Part shown: one piece after another, positions 18,024 to 25,054 of the stretch
How positions within the stretch are numbered: position 1 is the first letter of the stretch
Layout of the letters: every line of letters starts with the position of its first letter
DNA from: Chlamydiota bacterium
GTDB lineage: Bacteria > Chlamydiota > Chlamydiia > Chlamydiales > Parachlamydiaceae
Reading direction: 5' to 3'
Length of the DNA stretch: 33,880 nt
NCBI GenBank assembly: GCA_013287145.1
Contig: JABDEI010000011.1
Coordinates: 1-33,880, forward strand
Made by a program: the position numbers and the translations under genes
Notes under the pieces: model-generated
Seen by the model: only the letters and a program-made list of their open reading frames with translations
What the model was told of the DNA's origin: nothing
Database searches by the model: none

Positions 18024-18052
18024 ATTGTACACGTTATACGTATAACGTGCAA
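18024..18052 (-). promoter_or_regulatory. Promoter of the mazEF-like pair with palindromic operator in the spacer
   Basis: On the minus strand, TTGCAC (18047-18052) and TACAAT (18024-18029) are spaced by exactly 17 bases. A perfect 20-bp palindrome, CACGTTATACGTATAACGTG (18030-18049), fills the spacer and overlaps the -35 box. A protein bound there would block RNA polymerase, so it is the likely binding site of the antitoxin or toxin-antitoxin complex. The palindrome is seen directly; its function is inferred. Confidence 0.75.
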
Positions 18053-18096
18053 GAATTTTTAGAGATTTTCGGCTAAGCTTTTGTCGCGTTTGAAAT

Positions 18097-18186
18097 ACCA
18101 CTGCAGAGGGCACAGACTCGACTTTGGCTTTTTTTACGGTAAAACGGTAAAAAAGCCAAAGTCGAGTCTGTGCCCTCTGCAGTGGT
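18097..18186. repeat. Perfect 38-bp inverted repeat with 14-nt loop
   Basis: The arms at 18097-18134 and 18149-18186 are identical in reverse complement without a mismatch; the loop is TACGGTAAAACGGT. The element lies between the antitoxin promoter and the 3' end of psd, downstream of psd. There is no run of Ts after either arm, so it is not a standard intrinsic terminator. The transcript would nevertheless fold into one of the most stable hairpins in the window. The arm beginning ACCACTGCAGAGGGCACAGA vaguely recalls the arm of the 4392-4526 repeat. Confidence 0.95.
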
Positions 18187-18212
18187 GAAATTGTTCTGGT
18201 TTACTTGCCTTT

Positions 18213-18238
18213 CTACCGGCTACTGGCTACCGACTACT
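18213..18238. repeat. Third copy of the GGCTACCGACTAC repeat, overlapping the psd stop
   Basis: This segment, including TACTGGCTACCGACTACT, is the same family as the terminal arms of the 19611-19944 element and has the orientation of its right arm. The psd stop codon (complement of 18234-18236) lies inside it. The repeat would read TAG again twelve bases further on, in other frames and in-frame. Confidence 0.8.
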
Positions 18239-19151
18239 TTGTTATTGCGGCTTTTCCCATGGATTGCCCAAAGAGGCATCTGATTTCCAAACCTTGCTCG
18301 GTGGCAGCAATGAGATCGGAGTCGAAGGTAATACAGTCTTTTTCAAATAAGAGGATGAGTGATGAGGCGCCGAAGGAGAAATAGCCTTTCTCAGCACCTT
18401 TTGGGTGAAAATGACCCGGTGTATAGGTTTCGTGGATGCTGCCAACACTGGTGGCTCCAATTTCAATAAATAATACTTTTCCAAAAGCCTCTGTTTGCAT
18501 CTCGCAAACGGTGCGTTTGTTTTCGGTGAAGATGTTAAGGTTTTTTTTCACAGCGATGGGGTTGACAGAATAAAGCCATCCATTGATTAAACGAGTAGGC
18601 CCGGGGACGCAATCACAAGGAAAGTGAAAACGGTGGTAGTCGATCGGACAGAGCCTAGCCATCACCATAGAGCCTTCAACATAGTGTGAAGCAAGATGAT
18701 GGTCTTCCAAGAGTTTAGCGATATCAAATTTTTGACCTTTTACAATAAAGCCATCAGCTTCCTTGATATTTTGATAAAAGTAATAACGTCCATCAGCTGG
18801 CATTATGGCGACATCTTTACCGGGTGCGATAGGGCGCGCTTCAGGCTTTAGTCTTCTTATAAAAAAATCGTTAAAAGAAGAAAACCGTTCCACAGGGAGC
18901 TGAAACTCTGATGCATCGACTTTAAATTTTTCGATAAAAGGTTGGATTTTCTTTTTGCTTAGAGGACTTTTTTGCCAAGAGCCGTATAGAGCAGAGAAAG
19001 GAGAAAACTTAACTAATGAATGCAAAAGAGAAGTACCTAGCAAGCGGCTGATGAGATCATGGCCATAAAGAAAGTGTAAAGCCTTGCCCCCGTAGACCTC
19101 TTCAACTTCCTTTTGCCCTGTAATACGATTGATATAATTAATTTGATCCAT
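18234..19151 (-). CDS. psd: Phosphatidylserine decarboxylase proenzyme
   Basis: This protein has 305 residues, the length of chlamydial and type II PSDs. It converts phosphatidylserine to phosphatidylethanolamine after self-cleavage generates a pyruvoyl cofactor. Visible family motifs are FNDFFIRRLKPEARPI near residues 85-100, MPADGRYYFY, the catalytic histidine region CPIDYHRFHFPCD, GATSVGSIHETY, and the C-terminal self-processing site. The usual LGST/GGST cleavage motif reads F-G-A-S-S here (G261-S264). That would still leave a serine for pyruvoyl formation but is a departure from the norm. The ATG lies two bases after the stop of the preceding small secreted-protein gene and lacks a good ribosome-binding site, so the two are probably translationally coupled. 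A repeat copy abuts the 3' end. Confidence 0.93.
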   Translation of the reverse strand: MDQINYINRITGQKEVEEVYGGKALHFLYGHDLISRLLGTSLLHSLVKFSPFSALYGSWQKSPLSKKKIQPFIEKFKVDASEFQLPVERFSSFNDFFIRRLKPEARPIAPGKDVAIMPADGRYYFYQNIKEADGFIVKGQKFDIAKLLEDHHLASHYVEGSMVMARLCPIDYHRFHFPCDCVPGPTRLINGWLYSVNPIAVKKNLNIFTENKRTVCEMQTEAFGKVLFIEIGATSVGSIHETYTPGHFHPKGAEKGYFSFGASSLILLFEKDCITFDSDLIAATEQGLEIRCLFGQSMGKAAITK

Positions 19152-19153
19152 AG

Positions 19154-19573
19154 TTAAGGCTTTGGAATCCCTCGCTTTGAAGCCACTTGTGATAGAAGGC
19201 TTAGCTCACTGATGAAGTCGGAGTCAAACAGATGAGTCAGGTGATTTTCTTTGATATTACCTAAGGTTTTGTAAGCAATTTTCACCATGCGATAAAGGGC
19301 TTCTTTGTCATCGGGGTTTTGCAGATAGAGATCTTGTATCTTTTGATATTCTTTGACCAGATGACGCAAATTTTTTTGATTTTCCAAATTTTGTTGTGTG
19401 ACGTCGATGAGGTTATCGAGCATGGCTATTTCATTGTTAATTAATGCCAAAGGATCTTTTATCTGAGGCGGCAAATCAGTGGTGCTTGGACGTAAAGAGT
19501 TGTCTGCATACAAAGAGATGCTAGAAAAAATGATGAGCAGCACAAAAACGACATTGATCAAACACTTGGTCAT
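19154..19573 (-). CDS. Small secreted helical protein of unknown function
   Basis: A 139-residue protein with an N-terminal signal sequence (hydrophobic residues ~5-20, cleavage near SLYA). The mature part is predominantly helical and polar, including IAMLDNLIDVTQQNLENQ and HLVKEYQKIQDLYLQNPD, the latter followed by a TPR-like helix KEALYRMVKIAYKTLG. I do not recognise a family. It is two bases upstream of psd on the same strand, so both are probably expressed together and the protein may act in the periplasm. A short AGGA motif precedes the ATG. Upstream lies the nested palindromic element at 19611-19944, which would separate this pair from metK. Confidence 0.7.
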   Translation of the reverse strand: MTKCLINVVFVLLIIFSSISLYADNSLRPSTTDLPPQIKDPLALINNEIAMLDNLIDVTQQNLENQKNLRHLVKEYQKIQDLYLQNPDDKEALYRMVKIAYKTLGNIKENHLTHLFDSDFISELSLLSQVASKRGIPKP

Positions 19574-19610
19574 AAGGAATCCTAATAAAAAAAATTGATA
19601 ATTAGCAGCC

Positions 19611-19944
19611 GGTAGCCAGTAGTCAGTAGTCGGTAGCCAGTAGGAAGTTAGAATCCGAAATGGCGTTGCATAAATCTATTCCCCATAGGGGAATGCGTGG
19701 GTAGCCTCGGGTTTCAACCCGAGGTGACTAGTATAAAAATCTTGCGTCTCATTAGAGCCGCAAGAATTGCTTGAGTAAAAAAATCATTTCCATTAATTTC
19801 TTGCGACCCTAACGGGGCGCAACTCTTTTTTACAACACACCTCGGGTTAAAACCCGAGGCTACCTACGCATTCCCCTATGCGGGAAATAGGTTATGCGAG
19901 ATTAATATTTCCTACTGGCTACCGACTACTGACTACCTGCTACC
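19611..19944. repeat. ~334-bp nested palindromic element
   Basis: The outer arms at 19611-19646 and 19909-19944 are inverted copies with two mismatches in 36 bases. Inside is a second pair of imperfect inverted segments (about 19664-19726 and 19838-19900). Each carries a short hairpin with CCTCGGGTTTCAACCCGAGG (19705-19724) or CCTCGGGTTAAAACCCGAGG (19840-19859), plus a CCCCATAGGGG-like stem. In the centre are two further small hairpins with CTTGCG...CGCAAG (19741-19764) and TTGCGACCCTAACGGGGCGCAA (19801-19822). There is no open reading frame of interest. The layout resembles a REP-derived or MITE-like non-autonomous element. It fills most of the 416-base gap between metK and the small secreted-protein gene. 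Confidence 0.85.
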
Positions 19945-19989
19945 CGCGAGCACTAATTCCTAAGATTATTTAATCTTTAACGTTTTTAA

Positions 19990-21174
19990 TCAAGAATTAA
20001 GCGTAAAAGACTCTTGTTTGATAGCTTCTAATAAAGCAGCCACACGGTCTATCCGTTCCCATGTAAATTCCTTCTCTAGTCTGCCGAAGTGACCTCCAAA
20101 AGCCGTTTTCTGGTAAATTGGCCTCTTAAGATCCAGCATCTCTATAATCCCCTTAGGCGATAGCTGGAAAACTAACGGAACAATGTGACTTAAGAGCTCT
20201 TCGCTGACAGTGGAAGTGCCAAAAGTATCGATTTTAATCGAGATTGGATAAGGCACTCCAATAGCATAAGAGACTTGGACCTCGCAGCGTTGGGCAAGCT
20301 TAGCAGCTACGATATTTTTTGCGACATAGCGAGCAGCATAGCATGCCGACCGATCAACTTTACTCGGATCTTTGCCGGAAAATGCACCCCCTCCATGCCT
20401 TCCCATGCCCCCATAGGTGTCAACGATGATTTTTCTTCCGGTCAAGCCGCAGTCGCCAGCGGGACCGCCCACAACGAAGCGTCCTGTTGGGTTAATGTAA
20501 AAAAGGGTATTTTCATCGATGAAGTGACGAGGAGAGATGCGCGCAATCAAAGTCTTCATATCATGCACAATTGTTTCATAAGGAACATCTTCGCTATGTT
20601 GCGTTGAGATCACAGCGGTATGCAGGCGCAAAGGGACGTGATTTTGATCATATTCGATCGTGACTTGGGCCTTGGCATCGGGACGCAAATAGGTAAGTTC
20701 TTTTTCTTCACGCAGGCGGCGCAGCTCACGCACGATGCGGTGAGCCAGCATAATCGGCATAGGCATAAGCTCAGGAGTTTCATTGCAGGCATATCCAAAC
20801 ATGAGTCCTTGATCACCAGCGCCTTGTTCTTTGAAAAGCCCTTCGCCTTCATTGACGCCTTGGGCTATATCGGACGACTGCCTATTTATGGAAGTCATAA
20901 TACCGCAAGAGCGGAAGTCAAAGCCGATAGAGGAGTCATCGTAGCCAATTTGTTCTATAGCGTGGCGCACGATCTCCTGATAGTTCAAGAGCGCTTTGGT
21001 CGTGATTTCCCCGGATAAGATGACTAAGCCTGTAGTCACAAGAGTTTCACATGCTACTTTGGAGTTGGGGTCTTGCTTTAGGCAGGCGTCCAAAATAGCG
21101 TCAGAAATTTGATCCGCGATTTTATCAGGATGTCCAATGGAAACAGATTCTGAAGTAAAAAGGAAATGGCCCAT
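19990..21174 (-). CDS. metK: S-adenosylmethionine synthetase
   Basis: This protein is full length at 394 residues. It makes S-adenosylmethionine from methionine and ATP in the cytoplasm. Family signatures are present: [20 protein letters not shown] at the N-terminus, the nucleotide-binding [12 protein letters not shown] loop, and the P-loop-like [17 protein letters not shown] segment. [20 protein letters not shown] precedes the last. No frameshift or lost motif is seen, so the enzyme should be active. As I recall, Chlamydiaceae lack metK and import the cofactor from the host, so its presence points to a less dependent relative. The start is the ATG at 21174, with GAGGAG five bases upstream. 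No SAM riboswitch is recognisable in the short leader. Confidence 0.97.
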   Translation of the reverse strand: MGHFLFTSESVSIGHPDKIADQISDAILDACLKQDPNSKVACETLVTTGLVILSGEITTKALLNYQEIVRHAIEQIGYDDSSIGFDFRSCGIMTSINRQSSDIAQGVNEGEGLFKEQGAGDQGLMFGYACNETPELMPMPIMLAHRIVRELRRLREEKELTYLRPDAKAQVTIEYDQNHVPLRLHTAVISTQHSEDVPYETIVHDMKTLIARISPRHFIDENTLFYINPTGRFVVGGPAGDCGLTGRKIIVDTYGGMGRHGGGAFSGKDPSKVDRSACYAARYVAKNIVAAKLAQRCEVQVSYAIGVPYPISIKIDTFGTSTVSEELLSHIVPLVFQLSPKGIIEMLDLKRPIYQKTAFGGHFGRLEKEFTWERIDRVAALLEAIKQESFTLNS

Positions 21175-21206
21175 ACAAACTCCTCAAAAATATTTACATT
21201 AGGGGC

Positions 21207-21236
21207 ATAATAAGGGAATATTTTTGAAAAAGGCAA
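21207..21236 (-). promoter_or_regulatory. Probable metK promoter
   Basis: On the minus strand, TTGCCT (21231-21236) and TATTAT (21207-21212) are 18 bases apart, about 33 bases upstream of the ATG, leaving a leader too short for a riboswitch. Confidence 0.5.
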
Positions 21237-21293
21237 TCCAAAAACTTTTTTTAGTATAGAATGAGTCGCGATCATCTTTCAGTAGGTAGCATT

Positions 21294-21791
21294 ATGAGAA
21301 TGGTTATCTTAGCAGCTATATTGTCGTTATGCTATAGCCAGGGTTTTTGCAGCGAAGTGATCAATTTGTCTTTTCAGCAATTTGATTCCACAACAACATC
21401 TGAAAATATCCCTTTAGCTCTAAAGCAAGCCCATCAGCATCATGTCTCCATCAGAGGTTTTTTGTATCAAGGTAGCAATGGCCAATGGATCTTAGCAGCA
21501 GAGCCTAATCTTAAAACATGCTGCATAGGATCCAAAGACAAAATCAGTAAACAAATTGCAGTAACTGGAAATGGATTAAAACCATCTTCTGGGGCAGTCT
21601 TAATCCAAGGTGAATTTTTAGTGGCCCCTTTGATGGATGCAACGGGTAGTCTTATGCAGTTGTATGTCTTAAAAAATGCTCAAAGACTCCAACCGAAAAC
21701 GCAATGGTCTCTATTTAATATGGTATTGGCAGGAATAGCCTTGTGCATCGCCTGGGGCGTCGTCTTATGGCATAAAAAAAAAGCGCATTAA
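21294..21791 (+). CDS. Small exported, C-terminally anchored protein of unknown function
   Basis: This protein has 165 residues if it starts at the ATG at 21294, which has AGGT six bases upstream; an in-frame ATG at 21261 would add eleven residues before the signal sequence. It has an N-terminal signal (VILAAILSLCYSQGFCS), a compact mature domain of about 110 residues, and a C-terminal membrane segment (NMVLAGIALCIAWGVVLW) followed by basic HKKKAH, so it is anchored facing the periplasm. The mature domain contains a Cys pair (KTCCIGSKD) and the segments VSIRGFLYQGSNGQWILAAE and VLIQGEFLVAPL, reminiscent of OB-like beta-barrel folds (nucleotide-unrelated). I do not recognise the family. It is divergent from metK. 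Confidence 0.65.
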   Translation: MRMVILAAILSLCYSQGFCSEVINLSFQQFDSTTTSENIPLALKQAHQHHVSIRGFLYQGSNGQWILAAEPNLKTCCIGSKDKISKQIAVTGNGLKPSSGAVLIQGEFLVAPLMDATGSLMQLYVLKNAQRLQPKTQWSLFNMVLAGIALCIAWGVVLWHKKKAH

Positions 21792-21812
21792 AAAAGAGCC
21801 AGACCTATGATA

Positions 21813-22041
21813 TTGTCTTTAGGCCCAAAGGCCAACGTATGTATAGCCTAGGCCGCAGCGAATGCGAAGGCCTAGGAGCGAAGGCCAAAAAGCAAAGCCC
21901 TAAGAAAGGTGAAAACCTAACAACCAAAGATTTTGTCTTTAGGCCCAAAGGGCCGACGTATGTATAGCCTAGGCCGCAGCGAATGCGAAGGCCTAGGAAG
22001 AAGATCAACGAGATATTGAGGCCTGAAAGGCCGACACAAAA
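21813..22041. repeat. Left REP-like array of the IS200-like element
   Basis: Two ~65-bp repeats (about 21813-21877 and 21931-21999) each contain GTCTTTAGGCCCAAAG, CGTATGTATAGCCTAGG and CGCAGCGAATGCGAAGGCC. They are followed by a short third unit AGGCCTGAAAGGCCGACAC at 22019-22041. All three share an AGGCC-N4-GGCC hairpin followed by (G/A)AC. The same units recur inverted on the other side of the transposase gene. Confidence 0.93.
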
Positions 22042-22054
22042 GAGGATTATACCT

Positions 22055-22507
22055 ATGCCACAATCTTTATCCAATGTGCTTATTCATTTTGTTTTTAGCA
22101 CAAAAGAACGCTATCCTTTCATTCAAAATGATGTTGAAGATAAACTTTATCAATACATTACAGGAATTTGTCATGCTTTAAAGTGTCCTCTCCATCAAAT
22201 TGGAGGAGTATCAGACCATGTTCACATTTTACTATCTCTTTCACGTAATATTGCAATAAGCGATCTTATCGGCGATATTAAAGCAGGATCATCGCAATGG
22301 ATAAAAAAACAGGGACAAAGTTATCGCAATTTTGCTTGGCAAAGCGGTTATGGAGGTTTTTCGATAGGAAAATCAGGTTTTGATAATGCCGTTCGATATA
22401 TTGCTAATCAGAAAAAGCATCACACAACAATACCGTTTCAAGAAGAGTACTTGGCATTATTACAAAAATATGGCGTAGAATATGATGAAAGATATTTGTG
22501 GGATTAA
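22055..22507 (+). CDS. IS200-like / REP-associated tyrosine (Y1) HUH transposase
   Basis: This protein has 150 residues, the normal length for a Y1 transposase TnpA. The HUH metal-binding motif is GVSDHVHILLSL (H55 and H57), and the single catalytic tyrosine is Y115 in AVRYIANQKKHH. Such enzymes cut and join single-stranded DNA at hairpins near the element ends and leave no target-site duplication. The gene is complete, with no frameshift and no tnpB partner. It is enclosed by a 23-bp inverted repeat with one mismatch (22019-22041 and 22513-22535) and then by larger REP-like hairpins in mirror-image order. This is closer to a RAYT with its REP/BIME sequences than to a simple insertion sequence. 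An AGAGG site precedes the ATG by nine bases. Confidence 0.93.
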   Translation: MPQSLSNVLIHFVFSTKERYPFIQNDVEDKLYQYITGICHALKCPLHQIGGVSDHVHILLSLSRNIAISDLIGDIKAGSSQWIKKQGQSYRNFAWQSGYGGFSIGKSGFDNAVRYIANQKKHHTTIPFQEEYLALLQKYGVEYDERYLWD

Positions 22508-22512
22508 GTTCA

Positions 22513-22732
22513 TTTTGTGTCGGCCCTTCAGGCCTTAGATGTTTTATCGTTTTTTCCTAGGCCTTCGCATTCGCTACGGCCTAGGCTATACATACGTCGG
22601 CCCCTTGGGCCTAAAGACAAAATTGTGGATGTTTCGGTTTTCAACTCTCTTTGAAATCAATCCTTAGGCCTTCGCATTCGCTACGGCCATAAGCTATACA
22701 TATGTCGGCCCCTTGGGCCTAAAGACAAAATC
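22513..22732. repeat. Right REP-like array, mirror image of the left one
   Basis: The short unit at 22513-22535 is the inverse of 22019-22041 with one mismatch. Two long units follow (about 22555-22623 and 22661-22732), each with GGCCTTCGCATTCGCTACGG, an AGGCTATA or AAGCTATA stretch and GTCGGCCCCTTGGGCCT (22596-22612 and 22704-22720). They are inverted copies of the two left units with scattered differences, some of them compensating within hairpin arms. The 36 bases from here to the NADAR stop codon hold nothing recognisable. Confidence 0.92.
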
Positions 22733-22768
22733 GTGGGAGACACCAAACTTGAAAATGCAGAAAGGGAT

Positions 22769-24157
22769 TTAGGGGTTTTTAAAAATCTGATAGCCGAGCG
22801 CGCCTGATCGATTGGCGTAATTGACAAACTCCTGCTTTTTTGCAGCATCGCTATTATCATCAACCGGAGGACAGGGTGTATTGTCTCTTATGGCCATAAG
22901 CATTTTGCCAAGGATATTTTTGCCTGTTCCATCATAATCATCTGACCAGTAATCATCTCTTTTTTTCTGATTATGTTCGAGCAAATAAGCGCCCTTGGTA
23001 TCATCTAGTAGTTGTCGCAATTCAGGGTTTTGCTGAAATTTCGCATTGAGAACTTCCCACATGACAGGATCGCGCGCTCCTGTTAGCCATCCTTGGGCAA
23101 AAACCTTTTTGTATTTGTTATCTAAGTCCCTGCGCAATTTAAATGCCGCTTCGCCATCACAAGTAAAAAACTTTTTCAGATCAGGATCGTTTAGCATATC
23201 TTTTCGATTATTTTGCTGGGCCGCCAAGTTAAACTTTCGCCATTGAAAGGCAGCTTCGGAACAGCGGAAACTTTGTCCAAAAACGTTAATGCCTTGAAGA
23301 CAAAGAGCAAAATTTCCTAAGAATTCAGTGGGACCTACTTGATAAAAACAGACAACTTTGTCGCCCTTGGCATTGATCGGTTTTTGGGCAATAGCCTGAA
23401 CTTGGCTTCTGAGTGGATTAACAGTTTGAGATGCGGGTTGTGAACTCGATGAGGTAGGCATCAAGGGCAGAAGATGTTTCTTGATATGATTATCAGCTTT
23501 ATCTTGTCCCCAACCACCCGGTTGATTAATCTTACTATTGATCAAAGCTTCAAGGCTATGCCGTGGATTATCTGTTTTCATGGCTGCGTCAAAGAGTTGC
23601 AACAAAACATCTTTTTGACTTAAATGTCCTCCTTGAGCGGGATTCATGTACGCACCCATTTTAAGGTCTATCTCTTTGGAAAAATTGTCGCGCAAAAGAA
23701 AAAGGTCTGTTTTCTTTTTGACTTCCGAACCGATTACCTGAGCAAGGTCTGTAGCAATTTGTTGAATAAAAATAGATCTTTCCAGTCTTTTGATGTCGAT
23801 TTTTTTTGTGGATATGCCGAAGAAATCGCCAATGGCAAGAAAGACTTTTCCTAGGCCCAAGAAAGACTTTTTAAAAGTTTGGCGTTTGCTCTCGATGATC
23901 GTATTAATCGCTTCCATATCGTTGATGAAATCACTTTTTTCGGTTTGCGGAGGAACTACGATTTGATCTTCTTTCAGTGCTTGATTAAATTTTCTTGTGA
24001 TGGTGGAAAGATGGGTATGGGAGCCTTTTTGTCCGGCGGTAATCAAATGATCTTGATTGAGAGAGAGGTAGCGTTTGCCTTCGAAGGTCTTGCTGCCCCA
24101 ATGTTTATCGAGAGGAACAGCATGCAGAGGTTTAAAATCAACATTAATACGCGTCAT
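22769..24157 (-). CDS. NADAR-domain protein with ~270-residue N-terminal extension
   Basis: This protein has 462 residues from the ATG at 24157, which has GAGG a few bases upstream; a TTG at 24169 would add four residues. The C-terminal part (about residues 271-425) is a NADAR (YbiA-like) domain. It has FYQVGPTEFLGNF, RCSEAAFQWRKF with the conserved acidic residue E301, the helix VMWEVLNAKFQQNPELRQLL, and the closing DDYWSDDYDGTGKNILGK and MLMAIRD. NADAR proteins are N-glycosidases acting on ADP-ribosyl or riboflavin-intermediate substrates; some reverse guanine ADP-ribosylation. The N-terminal ~270 residues are helical and charged with one hydrophobic patch (SFLGLGKVFLAIGDFFGI) and match no family I recognise. 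Stand-alone NADAR proteins are ~160-180 residues, so the extension is unusual. The gene lies 63 bases after murI, same strand, next to the transposase element. Confidence 0.88.
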   Translation of the reverse strand: MTRINVDFKPLHAVPLDKHWGSKTFEGKRYLSLNQDHLITAGQKGSHTHLSTITRKFNQALKEDQIVVPPQTEKSDFINDMEAINTIIESKRQTFKKSFLGLGKVFLAIGDFFGISTKKIDIKRLERSIFIQQIATDLAQVIGSEVKKKTDLFLLRDNFSKEIDLKMGAYMNPAQGGHLSQKDVLLQLFDAAMKTDNPRHSLEALINSKINQPGGWGQDKADNHIKKHLLPLMPTSSSSQPASQTVNPLRSQVQAIAQKPINAKGDKVVCFYQVGPTEFLGNFALCLQGINVFGQSFRCSEAAFQWRKFNLAAQQNNRKDMLNDPDLKKFFTCDGEAAFKLRRDLDNKYKKVFAQGWLTGARDPVMWEVLNAKFQQNPELRQLLDDTKGAYLLEHNQKKRDDYWSDDYDGTGKNILGKMLMAIRDNTPCPPVDDNSDAAKKQEFVNYANRSGALGYQIFKNP

Positions 24158-24220
24158 AAAAAACCTCAAATAAAAACTTTTATCTTTATAATAGCATAGT
24201 TGAAATTATGCTCCCAATAA

Positions 24221-25054
24221 TTAATTATTTCCTAAATCTACTACTTCTACATGCGGGATAGCAGCATTGATAATTTCTTGTCCCATGCTGCGAAATTTGC
24301 GAGGGTCATCCGAGACAAAATATTGATGGGAGGGAGGATGCTTGAGGTTCGTCTGCAAACTATGTTGCATGAGAAGCTCTTTGACTTTGTCAGCACAGGT
24401 TGTCGCTGAATCAACAATAACGACTCCATCACCGGCTTCTCCCTGAATAAGCTTTGCAAGCAAAGGATAGTGGGTGCAGCCGAGCAGGATTGTATCGACA
24501 TCCATAGCACGAAGGGGTTTTAAATATTCTTGCACAATCAATTGCGCTGCAGGGTGATTTAAGAAGCGCTCTTCCACGAGCGGAACAAATAAAGGACAAG
24601 CAATAGAAAGAACCTGTGCGCCGGGCAGCCTGCGCTTGATAGCTCTCTCATATTCCCCTGTTTTAATCGTCCCCTTAGTGCCTAAAACAGCGATGCGCCC
24701 ATTTTTTGTGACTTGAACAGCTCTTTCGGCCCCCGGTTCGATAACGCCGATTACAGGAATATCATAGAGGTTTTTGAGTTTATCCCAGGCAAAAGCGCAC
24801 GAAGTATTGCAGGCGACGACTAATGCCTTAATATCTTTCTGCATAAGGAAAGCAGCATTTTCAATGGAATAGCGAATGATGCTTTCTGCGCTTTTTTCAC
24901 CATAGGGAAGACGGGCTGTGTCGCCAAAATAAATAAGCGGTTCATGCGGCAGGGCATGCATGATCTGTCGCATCACCGTGAGGCCGCCGACACCCGAGTC
25001 AAAAAGGCCTATAGGTCGCTTTGATAAATCGTTCGTCCTGTTTTCGTTTATCAT
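24221..25054 (-). CDS. murI: Glutamate racemase
   Basis: This enzyme has 277 residues and interconverts L- and D-glutamate, supplying D-glutamate for the peptidoglycan stem peptide. The two catalytic cysteines are in VACNTS (C82) and LLGCTHYPLL (C193). The substrate-binding start IGLFDSGVGGLTVM and the YFGDTARLPYGEKS segment are intact. It lies 27 bases after the LysM-protein gene, extending the Tol-Pal cluster into cell-wall synthesis. No Shine-Dalgarno precedes the ATG; instead a five-codon mini-ORF (25068-25051) ends in TGA overlapping the ATG, so translation may depend on coupling. As I recall, Chlamydiaceae lack murI and use DapF instead, so a complete murI is informative about the lineage. 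Confidence 0.96.
   Translation of the reverse strand: MINENRTNDLSKRPIGLFDSGVGGLTVMRQIMHALPHEPLIYFGDTARLPYGEKSAESIIRYSIENAAFLMQKDIKALVVACNTSCAFAWDKLKNLYDIPVIGVIEPGAERAVQVTKNGRIAVLGTKGTIKTGEYERAIKRRLPGAQVLSIACPLFVPLVEERFLNHPAAQLIVQEYLKPLRAMDVDTILLGCTHYPLLAKLIQGEAGDGVVIVDSATTCADKVKELLMQHSLQTNLKHPPSHQYFVSDDPRKFRSMGQEIINAAIPHVEVVDLGNN

Noticed and set aside
18097-18186. Perfect palindrome as an ordinary intrinsic terminator
   Set aside because: There is no T-run after either arm and the 38-bp stem is far longer than usual.
4392-18186. Common ancestry of the two perfect palindromes (4392-4526 and 18097-18186)
   Set aside because: Both arms have ACCAC followed by CAGAG.GCACAGA, but the rest differs; the likeness is too short to claim one family.
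21175-21260. Possible SAM riboswitch in the metK leader
   Set aside because: The probable promoter leaves a leader of only about 30 bases, and no SAM-I, SAM-II or SAM-IV features are seen.
21805-22074. Minus-strand frame of 89 codons through the left REP-like array
   Set aside because: Its sequence repeats because the DNA repeats (FGLK and SLGLKTKS segments); it has no start signal and overlaps the transposase start.
21813-22732. Repeat array as a possible CRISPR
   Set aside because: Units are in opposite orientations, imperfect, irregularly spaced and flank a transposase gene; there are no uniform spacers.
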